Assembly: GCF_000576595.1 (NCBI RefSeq)
Contig: NZ_AWSA01000029.1
Coordinates: forward strand, 1 to 56,924
Source: Intrasporangium oryzae NRRL B-24470
Lineage (GTDB): Bacteria > Actinomycetota > Actinomycetes > Actinomycetales > Dermatophilaceae
Direction: 5' to 3'
DNA length: 56,924 bases
Both the position numbers and the translations under genes were made by a program. The notes below the pieces were generated by a model, which saw nothing but the letters and a program-made list of their open reading frames with translations, searched no databases and had not been told where the DNA came from. How positions within the stretch are numbered: position 1 is the first letter of the stretch; the number at the start of each line of letters is the position of its first letter. Positions 33,669 to 42,384 of the stretch are shown here, piece by piece.

Positions 33669-36638
33669 TCAGGCGATCGCGTCGACATCGGCGGCGAGCC
33701 CGTCGATGACGGCCACGGCCGCTCCGAGGTCGAGCTCGGCGCCTCGGGCGCGCTCCGCTTCGTACTCCTCATCGCCGAGCGCGGCGCGGACGGCCTCCAC
33801 GTAGCTCTGCCCGTCGAGCGGGTCCATCGCCAGCGGGTCGTAACCCACCCGGCAACCGAGCTCGTTCATCGCTCCGAGGAGACGGGCCGCCGCGCGGGGC
33901 TGGTGGACCGCGGCAGCCGCTCCCGCTGCGGTCAGCAGGCCCGCGAGCGTCGAGGTGCGGTCGCCGTCGGCGAACGCTCCGTCGACGGACTCGGCGATCG
34001 CCGCCATCGCCTCGTCCCCGCGGCCGACGTCGATGAGGACCTTCGCGCGCACCCAGAGCGCCGACACCCAGGCCCAGCGGTGACCGGCCTCGAGCGCGAT
34101 GACGGCGGAGCGGTCGAGGTGGGCGAGTGCGGCGTCACGGTCGCCCCCAGCCCGCGCGAACTGCCCCAGCGTCATCGCGATCTCGGCCTGGACCCACTCG
34201 ACGCCCGAGCCCTCGGCGAGCGCCATCCACGCCTCGGGGTCGGGGGTGACCGTGTCGGGCCCGACTGCGCCGACCATGGCGTCGACGAAGCTGCGCAGGA
34301 CGAGGGCCAGGGCAAGGCTGGCGTCGTCGTGACCCTCGGCGAGCCGTCGCATCTCGTCGGTCCGGGCCGCGATGACCGGGACGTCCCCGCCGAGGTAGGC
34401 GAGGAGGGCGTCGCCGAGCAGGGCGCGCAGCCGTGCGGATCGCTCCGGCGGGGGGAGAGCACCCGGGTCGGCGCGGTGGAGGTCGAGGGCGGCGGCGAGC
34501 CACTCCCGACCCTCGCGGACGTGACCACGGCGGTAGCACCACCATGAGACGCCGCCGGCGAGGCGCAGAGCGGTCAGTGCGTCCCCCGTGGCGAGGGTGT
34601 GGGCCATCGCGGCACGGATGTTCTCGTGCTCGGCATCGAGCCGGCGCCACCCGACGATCCCCTCGGCGCTGCGCAGCGTCGGCTCGATCCGGTCGACGAG
34701 GTCGGCGAGGAACGCCGCGTGACGGTCGTCGAGCCGTCGCTGACGGTCCTCGTCGAGCCGGTCGCGGGCGAACCACCGCAGCGTCTCGAGCATCCGGTAG
34801 CGCCCTGAGGCATGGTCGAGGACGACGAGCGACTTGGCGACGAGAGCCCGCAGGGCTGTCATCGTCGGTCCCCTGCCTGACGGCCGCCCGCCCGACGATG
34901 CCGTGCCCGACGATGCCGTGCCCGACGCGGGGTCCGCCTCGTCGTCGGTGACGGCGGTGAGCGCGTCGGCTGCGAAGCTGCCGTGGAAGACGGAGGCCGC
35001 CTCGAAGACGGCGGTCTCCCGCTCGCCGAGCAGGTCGACGCTCCACTGGACCGTCGCGGCCAGGGTGCGCTGGTGCGGCGGGGCCGTCCTGCGGCCCGAC
35101 GAGAGCAGCTCGAAGCGGTCCTCGACCCTGGCCGCGACCTCGGCGAGGGGCAGCGTGGTCAGGCAGGCAGCTGCGAGCTCCACCGCGAGGGGGAGGCCGT
35201 CGAGGGCGGCACAGATCTCCTCGACCAGGGCGAGGTCGTCGGCCGTCGCGGCCGCCATCGAGGGAGCGGCGAGCGCGGCGCGGTCGAGGAAGAGCCGCAC
35301 GGCGTCGCTCGACGCGCCGCTCACGTCCATCGGTCCGCACGGCAGCACAGCCTCACCGGGCAGGTCGAGGGGCTGGCGGGACGTCGCGAGGACCCGGAGT
35401 CCCGGGCAGCGGGTCAGGAGCGTCTCGACGGCTGTCGCCGCGCCGTCGACGACGTGCTCGCAGTTGTCGAGCACGAGCAGGACTGGACGGTCCGCGATGG
35501 ACCGGGCGACCGCGTCGATGGGTCGGCCCGTCGTGACGCCGACGCCGAGCGAGACAGCGACGTGGTCGGCGACGGTCTCGGACGTGTCGATGCCCGCGAG
35601 CTCGACGAGGGCGACGCCCTGCGGGTTCACGAGGCCGCGCCGGACGACCTCGAGGGCGAGTCGGGTCTTGCCGCTCCCCCCGGGCCCGACGAGGGTGACG
35701 AGCCGGCCGTGCCCGAGCGCGCCGGCGACGGTCGTGAGGTCATGGTCCCGACCGACGAATCGCGTCGTCGGCGCGGGAATGCCATCCGGTCCGCCGTATG
35801 CCGCCTGGCCGGGCTGGTCGGGAATCCTGGCGTCGGGGACGGCGGAGGTGCCGGCCTCCGAACCGGCGCCGAGGCTCAGCTCCGGGTCCTGACGCAGCAC
35901 CCTCTCGTGGAGTCGCTGGAGCTCCGGCCCCGGGTCGACTCCGAGCTCCTCGGCGAGGAGCCGGCGCACCGCGTCGTACGCCTGGAGCGCCTCGGCCTGC
36001 CGTCCGGACCGGTAGAGCGCGAGGATGAGTGAGGCGTGCAGTCCCTCGCGCAGCGGCTCCTCCCGCACCAGAGCCGAGAGGCTCTCGACGAGCTCCTCGT
36101 GGCGCCCGAGCGAGAGGTCGAGCTCCGCAGCGAGCTCGTGGGCCGAGACCTCGAGCCGGTCGAGGCGGCGCCGCTCCTCGACGACGAAGTCGCCCTCGAC
36201 GTCTGCATACGGGACCCCGTGCCAGAGGGCGAGTGCGTCCGCGGCGGCGGCGCGAGCGGCATACGAATCCCCCTGGCGGGCAAGGTTTCTCGCCCGCGTG
36301 AGAAGACTCTCGAAGTTGAGAAAGTCCACGTCGTCGGTCGTGACGTCGAGGACGTAGCCGGGGTCCCGGGTCCGCAGGACGGTCCAGGCGCCGTCTGCGA
36401 CACCCGGCTCCACGAGCCGCCGAAGACGGGAGATCGTCGACTGGACGGTCACCGCGTGGGAGGGCGGCGGAGCGTCCCCCCAGACACGGTCGACGAGCAC
36501 GTCGCGCGGCACGACCCTTCCGGCATCGACGAGGAGCGCTGCCAGCACGGCACGCGCGCGTGGCGGGATGCCCTCGACCCGGGCTCCCGCGTGCCACACC
36601 TCCACCGGCCCGAGGACCCGAAACGCACTGCGACTCAT
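33669..36638 (-). CDS. SARP/AfsR-type transcriptional regulator with BTAD, NB-ARC and TPR regions
   Basis: A 989-residue activator. Residues 1-95 form an OmpR-like winged helix (FRVLGPVEVWHAGARVEGIP, SRLRRLVEPG). Residues 96-250 are the BTAD domain (LSALVREEPLREGLHASLIL, AYDAVRRLLAEELGVDPGPE). An NB-ARC ATPase follows: Walker A TLVGPGGSGKTRLA, Walker B VLLVLDNCEHVVDG, and VLATSRQPLDLPGEA. The C-terminal third has TPR-like helices. The frame extends 36 codons further up, but ATG at 36638 is chosen since the DNA-binding domain starts there and a TATCCT hexamer lies 8 nt before it. Divergent from the FAD oxidase; repeats between them look like its binding site. Confidence 0.9.
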   Translation of the reverse strand: MSRSAFRVLGPVEVWHAGARVEGIPPRARAVLAALLVDAGRVVPRDVLVDRVWGDAPPPSHAVTVQSTISRLRRLVEPGVADGAWTVLRTRDPGYVLDVTTDDVDFLNFESLLTRARNLARQGDSYAARAAAADALALWHGVPYADVEGDFVVEERRRLDRLEVSAHELAAELDLSLGRHEELVESLSALVREEPLREGLHASLILALYRSGRQAEALQAYDAVRRLLAEELGVDPGPELQRLHERVLRQDPELSLGAGSEAGTSAVPDARIPDQPGQAAYGGPDGIPAPTTRFVGRDHDLTTVAGALGHGRLVTLVGPGGSGKTRLALEVVRRGLVNPQGVALVELAGIDTSETVADHVAVSLGVGVTTGRPIDAVARSIADRPVLLVLDNCEHVVDGAATAVETLLTRCPGLRVLATSRQPLDLPGEAVLPCGPMDVSGASSDAVRLFLDRAALAAPSMAAATADDLALVEEICAALDGLPLAVELAAACLTTLPLAEVAARVEDRFELLSSGRRTAPPHQRTLAATVQWSVDLLGERETAVFEAASVFHGSFAADALTAVTDDEADPASGTASSGTASSGGRPSGRGPTMTALRALVAKSLVVLDHASGRYRMLETLRWFARDRLDEDRQRRLDDRHAAFLADLVDRIEPTLRSAEGIVGWRRLDAEHENIRAAMAHTLATGDALTALRLAGGVSWWCYRRGHVREGREWLAAALDLHRADPGALPPPERSARLRALLGDALLAYLGGDVPVIAARTDEMRRLAEGHDDASLALALVLRSFVDAMVGAVGPDTVTPDPEAWMALAEGSGVEWVQAEIAMTLGQFARAGGDRDAALAHLDRSAVIALEAGHRWAWVSALWVRAKVLIDVGRGDEAMAAIAESVDGAFADGDRTSTLAGLLTAAGAAAAVHQPRAAARLLGAMNELGCRVGYDPLAMDPLDGQSYVEAVRAALGDEEYEAERARGAELDLGAAVAVIDGLAADVDAIA

Positions 36639-36646
36639 CGGGATCG

Positions 36647-36652
36647 AGGATA
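36647..36652 (-). promoter_or_regulatory. -10 hexamer of the SARP gene
   Basis: TATCCT on the minus strand, eight bases before the ATG at 36638, giving a nearly leaderless transcript. Confidence 0.4.
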
Positions 36653-36745
36653 CGGAGCCTCGCGCCGGGCCGCCCACGATTTCCGTCCGTGGATCTGGGC
36701 ACGTCATGCCATTGGACGTTCTGCGCGTCGCATGGTCGGGGGCCA

Positions 36746-36778
36746 CAAGTCATCCGCAAGTCACCCGCAAGGGGTCCC
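36746..36778 (+). promoter_or_regulatory. probable SARP operator: three 11-bp direct repeats
   Basis: CAAGTCATCCG, CAAGTCACCCG and CAAGGGGTCCC follow each other at exactly 11 bp. SARP proteins bind heptamer direct repeats at an 11-bp period on one face of the DNA. The site is 63 bp before the FAD oxidase ATG and 107 bp from the SARP start. Confidence 0.6.
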
Positions 36779-36841
36779 GGCCACCGTGGTGTCAACACCC
36801 ACAGGAACGACCGTCGGCCACACCGACCGAGAGGAAACGTC

Positions 36842-38317
36842 ATGAGCACCACCACGAGCACCGACCCCGCCGGTACCGGCGCCGACGGAGCAGGCGACCG
36901 TGCCACGGTCATCGCCAAGGCGAGCCACCCGAGCCGACACGTGCCGAGCGACCGCCTCCCCCTCGACGAGCTCGCCACGCGGGTCACGGGCCGACTCGTC
37001 CGTCCCGAGGACGCGGCATACGACGACCTGACCCTGCCGTTCAACCTCGCCATCCCGGTTCGGCCGCTCGCCGTCGTCGAGGTTGCGACGCCCGAGGACG
37101 TGGTCGAGGCGGTCCGCTTCGCCGGTCGTCACGGCGTCGAGATCGGCGTCCAGGCGACCGGTCACGGCGCCCGGACCGTCGACGGCGCGATCCTCGTCCA
37201 CACCAGCCGCCTCGACGAGCTGACCATCCACCCGGAGGGTTGGGCTCGCGTCGGCGCCGGGGTCCGCTGGCAGCGGGTCCTCGACGAGGCGGCCCTCCAC
37301 GGCCTGGCCGCCCTCGCGGGCTCGGCACCCGGGGTCGGGGTCGTGGGCTACACGACGGGCGGTGGCTTCGGTCCCGTGGCCCGCACCCACGGGCTCGCCT
37401 CCGACCACGTCCGCGCCTTCGAGGTCGTGACGGGTGACGGCGTGCTGCGGCGGGCCACCGCCGACGAGCACCCCGACCTCTTCTGGGCGCTTCGCGGTGG
37501 CAAGGGGGCGCTCGGGATCGTCACGGCCGTCGAGTTCGACCTGCTGCCGATCTCGACGATCTACGGCGGGGCGATCTGGTTCGACGCGGCCGACACGGCC
37601 GACGTACTCGAGGCCTGGCGCACGTGGTCCGAGGGCCTGCCGTCCTCCGCAACGACCTCGGTCGCGATCAAGCAACTGCCGGACGTTCCGGAGCTGCCTG
37701 CGCCGATCGCCGGCCGGATGACGATCTCGGTGCGCTTCGCCTGGACGGGCGACGTCGAGGCCGGGCGTGAGGTGTTCGCACCGATGCGGTCGGTCGCGAC
37801 CGCCCTCATCGACGGCGTCGACGTCATGCCGTATGCCGCCCTGGGCGCGATCCACATGGACCCGCCGCAGGGGATGCCCGCGACCGAGGCCCACGTGCTG
37901 CTCGACTCGCTGCCCCGTGAGGCCGTCGACGCTCTCGTCGCGCTGGTCGGCCCGGGCTCGGGGTCGCCGCAGGTCGTCGTCGAGGTCCGCCAGCTCGGTG
38001 GGGCGGTGGCGGCGGGGGCTGCGCTCGCCAGCGCGGTCAGCCACCGGACGGCGCCGTACAGCCTCTTCGCCGTCGGTGTCGGCCTGCCCGGGGTCGTCGA
38101 GCAGACGAGGGAGCACGCTGCCTGGATGCTCGAGGGGATGGCGCCGTGGAGCTCGGGCCGCAGGCTCGTGAACTTCACCCAGACCGAGACGCTCGAGGAG
38201 GTCAACGCGGTCTACGACCCGCAGACCCGTACCCGTCTGGCCCAGCTCGCGGCGTACTACGACCCCCACGGCATCATCTCCGCGGCGTGGCACCTGCGGG
38301 CCAGCCGTCGGGGCTGA
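36842..38317 (+). CDS. FAD-linked oxidase (VAO/berberine-bridge type)
   Basis: A 491-residue flavoprotein. FAD-binding PCMH domain from about residue 75 (LAVVEVATPEDVVEAVRFAG), with the His that can be covalently linked to FAD in QATGHGARTVDG. Further FAD-site motifs are VGVVGYTTGGGFGPVARTHG and WALRGGKGALGIVTAVEFDL. The C-terminal end VYDPQTRTRLAQLAAYYDPH is the BBE-type tail. The N-terminal 35 residues are a flexible Thr/Gly/Ala tail; no TAT or Sec signal is clear. The likely target of the divergent SARP regulator. Substrate unknown. Confidence 0.9.
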   Translation: MSTTTSTDPAGTGADGAGDRATVIAKASHPSRHVPSDRLPLDELATRVTGRLVRPEDAAYDDLTLPFNLAIPVRPLAVVEVATPEDVVEAVRFAGRHGVEIGVQATGHGARTVDGAILVHTSRLDELTIHPEGWARVGAGVRWQRVLDEAALHGLAALAGSAPGVGVVGYTTGGGFGPVARTHGLASDHVRAFEVVTGDGVLRRATADEHPDLFWALRGGKGALGIVTAVEFDLLPISTIYGGAIWFDAADTADVLEAWRTWSEGLPSSATTSVAIKQLPDVPELPAPIAGRMTISVRFAWTGDVEAGREVFAPMRSVATALIDGVDVMPYAALGAIHMDPPQGMPATEAHVLLDSLPREAVDALVALVGPGSGSPQVVVEVRQLGGAVAAGAALASAVSHRTAPYSLFAVGVGLPGVVEQTREHAAWMLEGMAPWSSGRRLVNFTQTETLEEVNAVYDPQTRTRLAQLAAYYDPHGIISAAWHLRASRRG

Positions 38318-38462
38318 GCCAGTCATCCCATCCCATGACGGTCCAGGAACCCGCCGGTCCCTGGTGCCGAGGTGGCACGTGGTGTCTCGAGTGACAGGTG
38401 TGTCGCCGGGCGTGCGGGGGGCACGCCCGGTGACGCCCGAGAGGTTTCCGGGCGTCGGCCGG

Positions 38463-38478
38463 TGTTTCACGTGAAACA
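38463..38478. promoter_or_regulatory. parS site 1
   Basis: TGTTTCACGTGAAACA, the perfect consensus ParB site, inside a 28-bp perfect palindrome (38457-38484). Confidence 0.95.
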
Positions 38479-38490
38479 CCGGCCAGCGCG

Positions 38491-38506
38491 TGTTTCACGT
38501 GAAACA
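38491..38506. promoter_or_regulatory. parS site 2
   Basis: TGTTTCACGTGAAACA; 28 bp after site 1, centre to centre. Symmetry extends three further bases on each side. Confidence 0.95.
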
Positions 38507-38601
38507 CGCTGCGGTCGCGTGACTCGCGAGACCGTGCGGGCGCTGTCCGTCCTAGAGTGGCCAGAGCGGCCCGAGTGGTCCCAGGGACGGGAGGCGACAG
38601 G

Positions 38602-39006
38602 ATGCCCATGCCACGATCGATCACGAGGCTCAACCGGTCGGTGCTCAACAAGGGGATGGTCCGGCTCACCGGCCATGGTCCCCTCGTCGAGATCCAGCAC
38701 GTCGGGCGCCGCTCGGGGCGGGTGTACCGCACTCCGCTCATGGCGTTCCGGCGTGGCGACGTGGTGACGATCGCTCTCACCTATGGCCGGCACGTCGATT
38801 GGCTCGCCAACGTCCGGGCCGCCAAGGGCTGCCGGATGCGGATGGGCCACCGGCAGTTGACCCTGGGGGCGCCGTCATCCCTGACGCGCGAGGTGGGCCT
38901 CTCGCGGATGCCTCTTCTACCGCGGATGCTGCTCCCGATCCTGCGGTGTGAGGACTACGTCGAGCTGCCGCTGATCGCGGACGTGCCTTTCACCGGCTGG
39001 TCGTGA
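38602..39006 (+). CDS. deazaflavin (F420)-dependent nitroreductase family protein
   Basis: A 134-residue split-barrel protein of the Ddn family. GPLVEIQHVGRRSGRVYRTP and WLANVRAAKGCRMRMGHRQL are the characteristic segments that bind the deazaflavin cofactor. ATG at 38602 has GGGAGG seven bases upstream. The 3' end overlaps the convergent membrane gene by 17 bp. The physiological substrate is unknown; F420 use is inferred from family. Confidence 0.88.
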   Translation: MPMPRSITRLNRSVLNKGMVRLTGHGPLVEIQHVGRRSGRVYRTPLMAFRRGDVVTIALTYGRHVDWLANVRAAKGCRMRMGHRQLTLGAPSSLTREVGLSRMPLLPRMLLPILRCEDYVELPLIADVPFTGWS

Positions 39007-39871
39007 GGGGCGGCTGGTCCTGAGGGGCGGCTGCTCCCCCGCGACCCCGTCTGGCCCGCAGCGCGGCGCCCGCAAAGGCGAGGCCCCAGGCGATGACAGC
39101 CAGACCGCCGCCCCGTCCCACGCTCCCGACCAGATCGGGATAGACGAAGCAGACCACGCCGAACCAGACCGAGGCCGCAGCCGGGGGCAGCGATGCGGTC
39201 CTCCACCCGGGCGCGCCAGCCGCCCCCGCCAGGACCGCCGTCCCCGCCGAGCCGGCAAGGGCGAGCCCGAAGGCTGCCTGCATCGGCAGGTGCATCAGGC
39301 CCCACGTCTCGTCATCGAGGATGCCGGAGCGCGCGGCCGAGATCATGTGGGCCGCATACGTCGCCGCCGTCACCGTTGCCAGGGCGACGAGGCCGACCAG
39401 CCAGGGATCGGCCCCGCGGACGGACAGTCCCCAGCCGGGGCGAGCGGACCGAGCGGCCCACAGGGCGGGCGCCACCGTCACGAGCAGGATCGCGGCGACG
39501 AGCATCTGCCCTGCGGCCGACGCCATCGCTCCGGTCAGGAGGATGGCCCCCGCGACGGCGACCACCTGCTGGGGGAACACCCGCCAGCGGGGTCGCACGA
39601 CCCACAGCATCAGCGGCAGGACCACGAGCACGGTGAAGAGCAGTCCCCAGCCCGTCTCCAGCAGGTAGTGCTCGTGGAACCGCTCGTCCTGGAGGGGGAC
39701 GACGAGGAGATCGACGATCCCGAAGAAGCCCACTCCCCACGCCAGCGCCGCGAGCATCGTGAGGATGCGCGCCACCACGTGCCGTTGGGGAGCGACCTCG
39801 TCGAAGGGCTCGTCCAGGTGCTGGTCCACGTGCTCGTTGGAGGCTCCGTCGTTGCGGTGCGCCGAGCTCAT
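38990..39871 (-). CDS. multi-pass membrane protein of unknown function
   Basis: A 293-residue protein with an acidic/His N-terminal tail (about 40 residues) and about eight hydrophobic helices (ILTMLAALAWGVGFFGIVDL; GLLFTVLVVLPLMLWVV; MLVAAILLVTVAPALWAA; LVGLVALATVTAATYAAH; AVLAGAAG; SVWFGVVCFVYPDLVGSV). I recognise no family. ATG at 39871 follows GGAGGGGG at 5 nt. It stands alone between the reductase and nei. Confidence 0.75.
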   Translation of the reverse strand: MSSAHRNDGASNEHVDQHLDEPFDEVAPQRHVVARILTMLAALAWGVGFFGIVDLLVVPLQDERFHEHYLLETGWGLLFTVLVVLPLMLWVVRPRWRVFPQQVVAVAGAILLTGAMASAAGQMLVAAILLVTVAPALWAARSARPGWGLSVRGADPWLVGLVALATVTAATYAAHMISAARSGILDDETWGLMHLPMQAAFGLALAGSAGTAVLAGAAGAPGWRTASLPPAAASVWFGVVCFVYPDLVGSVGRGGGLAVIAWGLAFAGAALRARRGRGGAAAPQDQPPLTTSR

Positions 39872-40024
39872 GCGCCCCCTCCGCGCTGGGCCACCGGGCA
39901 GGACAGGGCGAGGATCGAGGACTCTGTGACAGGGCACGTAGCCCTGGCGCGTGGCGACATGTCGGCCATTATCGGCACGGAGAAGGACCCGTCGGGTCGG
40001 TTCAGTGAATCCGGGGAGGCGTCC

Positions 40025-40885
40025 TTAGTGGCGGACCTGGCAGGCCGGGCACCAGTAGAGTGTCCGTCCCGCGATCTGTCCCTCCTGGACCGGGTTCGCG
40101 CACCGATGGCACGGCTCGCCCGTCCGCTTGTACACGTGGAAGCGCCGCTCGAAATGGGTGCCGAGACGTTCCCCCGTGAGCTGCCGGCTGATCTCGTCGG
40201 CGCGACCGTCCGACACGAGGTGCTCGGCCTCGGCCAGCTGGTCGTCCATCGTGAGGATCTGGGAGAACACCATCCCCAGCGGGAGGAGGTGCACGAGATC
40301 CGCCCAGATCTCCGCCCACGCCTGCGCACCCAGGGCCGACCCGGGGGTGAACGGGTCGACCGCGTGCCGCCACAGCACCTCGCACCGGTAGACGTTGCCG
40401 ACACCAGCGACGACCGACCGGTCCATGAGCAGCTCGGCGATCGTCTTGCCGCTCCGCCGGATTCGTGCGGCAGCGTGGTCTGCGTCGGCTGCCGGCTCGA
40501 TCGGGTCAGGACCGAGCCTGGCCTCGATGCCTTCGCGCCTCTCGTCGTCGATGAGCGCACAGATCATCGGTCCTCGCAGGTCGGCGACGTGCTCCTCCCC
40601 CACGAGCCGCAGTCGCACCGTGGGCACGGGCGTCGTGAGCGGCATACGGCTCAAGGGGAGGACGGGGAAGACGCCGATGAGTCCGAGGTGCACGTGAAGC
40701 GTGCGGTCTCCGATGACGACGACGAGGTGCTTGCCGCGGGCCTGGGCGCTCTCGAGGACCAGGCCGTCGATCTGGGCCGCGTCGGCGGCGAAGCGCCCTT
40801 GGGGGCTGGAGGCCGCGACCGGTCGGCTCACGAAGGCCCGCTCGAGACGGCGGGCGAGCGCGTGGATCGTGTGACCCTCAGGCAC
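40025..40885 (-). CDS. nei: endonuclease VIII-like DNA glycosylase
   Basis: A 286-residue Fpg/Nei-family glycosylase/AP lyase that removes oxidised bases. N-terminus MPEGHTIHALARRLERAF has the catalytic Pro and Glu, and PEGHT is the Nei form (Fpg has PELPE). H2TH region: RSVVAGVGNVYRCEVLWRHA. The C-terminal zinc finger has CHRCANPVQEGQIAGRTLYW then CPAC. Lies 27 bp after parB on the same strand and is probably cotranscribed with it. Confidence 0.92.
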   Translation of the reverse strand: MPEGHTIHALARRLERAFVSRPVAASSPQGRFAADAAQIDGLVLESAQARGKHLVVVIGDRTLHVHLGLIGVFPVLPLSRMPLTTPVPTVRLRLVGEEHVADLRGPMICALIDDERREGIEARLGPDPIEPAADADHAAARIRRSGKTIAELLMDRSVVAGVGNVYRCEVLWRHAVDPFTPGSALGAQAWAEIWADLVHLLPLGMVFSQILTMDDQLAEAEHLVSDGRADEISRQLTGERLGTHFERRFHVYKRTGEPCHRCANPVQEGQIAGRTLYWCPACQVRH

Positions 40886-40912
40886 GGGCAGCCCCTGCGC
40901 CCACGCGCTTCG

Positions 40913-41998
40913 TCAGCGCTGGTCCTCCAGGCCCATGATCCCGAGGATCCGGCGCAGGTCCTCCATCGACGCGAACTCGACGGTGATCTTGCCCTTGCGC
41001 TGACCGAGCGCGATGTTGACGCGCGTCTCGAGGTGGTCGGCAAGCCCGGACGTGAAGTGGTCGAGCTGCGGGTGCCGGCTTCCGGCGCGCGGGCGCCGGG
41101 GCTTGACGGGAGTCCCGGCCTCGCCGAGGGCAACGAGCTCCTCGACGGTCCGGACCGACAGCCCCTCGGCGACGATCCGCTGGGCCATCCGCTCCATGGC
41201 CGCCCCGTCGCTGAGTCCGAGCAGGGCACGGGCGTGCCCGGCGCTCAGCACGCCCGCAGCGACGCGCCGCTGGACGAGCGGGGGGAGCTTGAGCAGGCGG
41301 AGCGTGTTGGAGATCTGGGGACGGGACCGACCGATGCGGCCCGCGAGCTCCTCATGGGAGCACCCGAAGTCGGTGAGCAGCTGCTGGTATGCCGCCGCCT
41401 CCTCGAGAGGGTTGAGCTGGCTTCGGTGGAGGTTCTCCAGGAGAGCATCCCGCAGGAGGTCGTCGTCGTGCGTCTCCTTGATGATGGCTGGGACGACGTC
41501 GAGGCCGGCCACCTCGGAGGCACGCCACCGCCGCTCACCCATGATCAGCTCGTAGCGCTTGCCGTCGGCCTCCTCGAGCTGCTCGACAGGGATGCGCCGG
41601 ACGACGACCGGCTGGAGGACGCCGATCTCCTTGATCGAGTGGACGAGCTCGGCCAGCTCGTCCTCGTCGAAGACCGTGCGCGGCTGCTTCGGGTTGGGCC
41701 GGATCGCGGAGATCTCGATCTCGGCGAACTCCGCGCCGGGGACGGGGGCGAGCTCCGTGTCGCCGGCGACGGCCGGCTCTGCACGTCCCGCCGGGGCGCC
41801 GGGCTCGGCATCCCCGGGCGCCGCACGGGGTCCGACGTTCGTGTCCGTTGGAGTGGCTTCGCCCGGGGCGCCTCCGCCGGGGACCGCCTGCTTCTGCTCG
41901 GCGAAGAACACGTCGACGGGTCGGCCGCCGGTGCCCGCCGGTGCACTCGGGATCAGGGCCCCCAGGCCTCGGCCCAGTGCTCGACGCTTCTCCGCCAT
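40913..41998 (-). CDS. parB: chromosome partitioning protein ParB
   Basis: A 361-residue CTP-dependent clamp that loads at parS. N-terminal basic motif RRALGRGLGALIP (ParA-activating), then the Pro/Ala-rich linker, ParB/Srx domain (IEISAIRPNPKQPRTVFDED; GERRWRASEVAGLDVVPAII; ALLENLHRSQLNPLEEA), the helix-turn-helix HEELAGRIGRSRPQISNTLR, and a C-terminal dimer domain. ATG at 41998 has GAGGGG six bases upstream and replaces the TTG-begun longer frame. Unusually, 386 bp with four parS and a hairpin separate it from parA. Confidence 0.95.
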   Translation of the reverse strand: MAEKRRALGRGLGALIPSAPAGTGGRPVDVFFAEQKQAVPGGGAPGEATPTDTNVGPRAAPGDAEPGAPAGRAEPAVAGDTELAPVPGAEFAEIEISAIRPNPKQPRTVFDEDELAELVHSIKEIGVLQPVVVRRIPVEQLEEADGKRYELIMGERRWRASEVAGLDVVPAIIKETHDDDLLRDALLENLHRSQLNPLEEAAAYQQLLTDFGCSHEELAGRIGRSRPQISNTLRLLKLPPLVQRRVAAGVLSAGHARALLGLSDGAAMERMAQRIVAEGLSVRTVEELVALGEAGTPVKPRRPRAGSRHPQLDHFTSGLADHLETRVNIALGQRKGKITVEFASMEDLRRILGIMGLEDQR

Positions 41999-42044
41999 GG
42001 TCAACCCCTCAAACTGAAGGACGCGGCCATCGCGTCCGGCGCCC

Positions 42045-42050
42045 AGTCTA
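42045..42050 (-). promoter_or_regulatory. possible parB promoter -10
   Basis: TAGACT on the minus strand, 46 bp before the parB ATG, downstream of a parA terminator-like hairpin. Supports separate transcription of parB. No convincing -35. Confidence 0.35.
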
Positions 42051-42070
42051 TGCGCCCGGCACGGCCAACC

Positions 42071-42084
42071 GTTTCACGTGAAAC
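42071..42084. promoter_or_regulatory. parS site 3
   Basis: GTTTCACGTGAAAC core with C/G outer bases rather than T/A. Confidence 0.9.
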
Positions 42085-42125
42085 GGGAGGGGTCGGGCGG
42101 TTCTCGCCGTGCCGCACCCTTGAGC

Positions 42126-42139
42126 GTTTCACGTGAAAC
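42126..42139. promoter_or_regulatory. parS site 4
   Basis: GTTTCACGTGAAAC core, outer bases C and C. Confidence 0.88.
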
Positions 42140-42169
42140 CGCTCGGGGGCAGGCTCCCTCGCGGAACCG

Positions 42170-42185
42170 TGTTTCACGTGAAACA
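42170..42185. promoter_or_regulatory. parS site 5
   Basis: Perfect TGTTTCACGTGAAACA. Confidence 0.95.
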
Positions 42186-42284
42186 CCGCGGCCGTGGCGT
42201 CGCGGGCGAGATTCCTTTGGGCGAGGTCCGTGCACCCACTGATCGGCGTGGAACCTCCCAGGAGCAGGCTTCTCACGGACTTGG

Positions 42285-42300
42285 TGTTTCACGTGAAACG
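42285..42300. promoter_or_regulatory. parS site 6
   Basis: TGTTTCACGTGAAACG; its right end overlaps the stem of the hairpin at 42297-42331. Confidence 0.92.
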
Positions 42301-42331
42301 GGACCGGCGCCTCGTGGCGGCCGGTCCCGTT
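42297..42331 (-). terminator. hairpin after parA
   Basis: Perfect 12-bp arms (42297-42308, 42320-42331) and an 11-nt loop, 54 bp after the parA stop. No T-run, but strong. Confidence 0.6.
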
Positions 42332-42384
42332 GTCACGCTGTCCCAGCCTCTCGCAGCAGCTGCGGAGGAGTCGGCTGGGTCTGG

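Larger units (their letters stand above)
38318..38601. other. 284 bp intergenic region with two parS sites
   Basis: Contains parS at 38463-38478 and 38491-38506 and a TAGAGT -10 (about 38553-38558) for the following reductase gene. No other gene seen. Confidence 0.7.
41999..42384. other. 386 bp parA-parB intergenic region with four parS
   Basis: Holds parS cores at 42071, 42126, 42171 and 42286, the hairpin 42297-42331 and a possible parB -10. Open frames here begin inside parS sites and are not genes. Confidence 0.8.
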
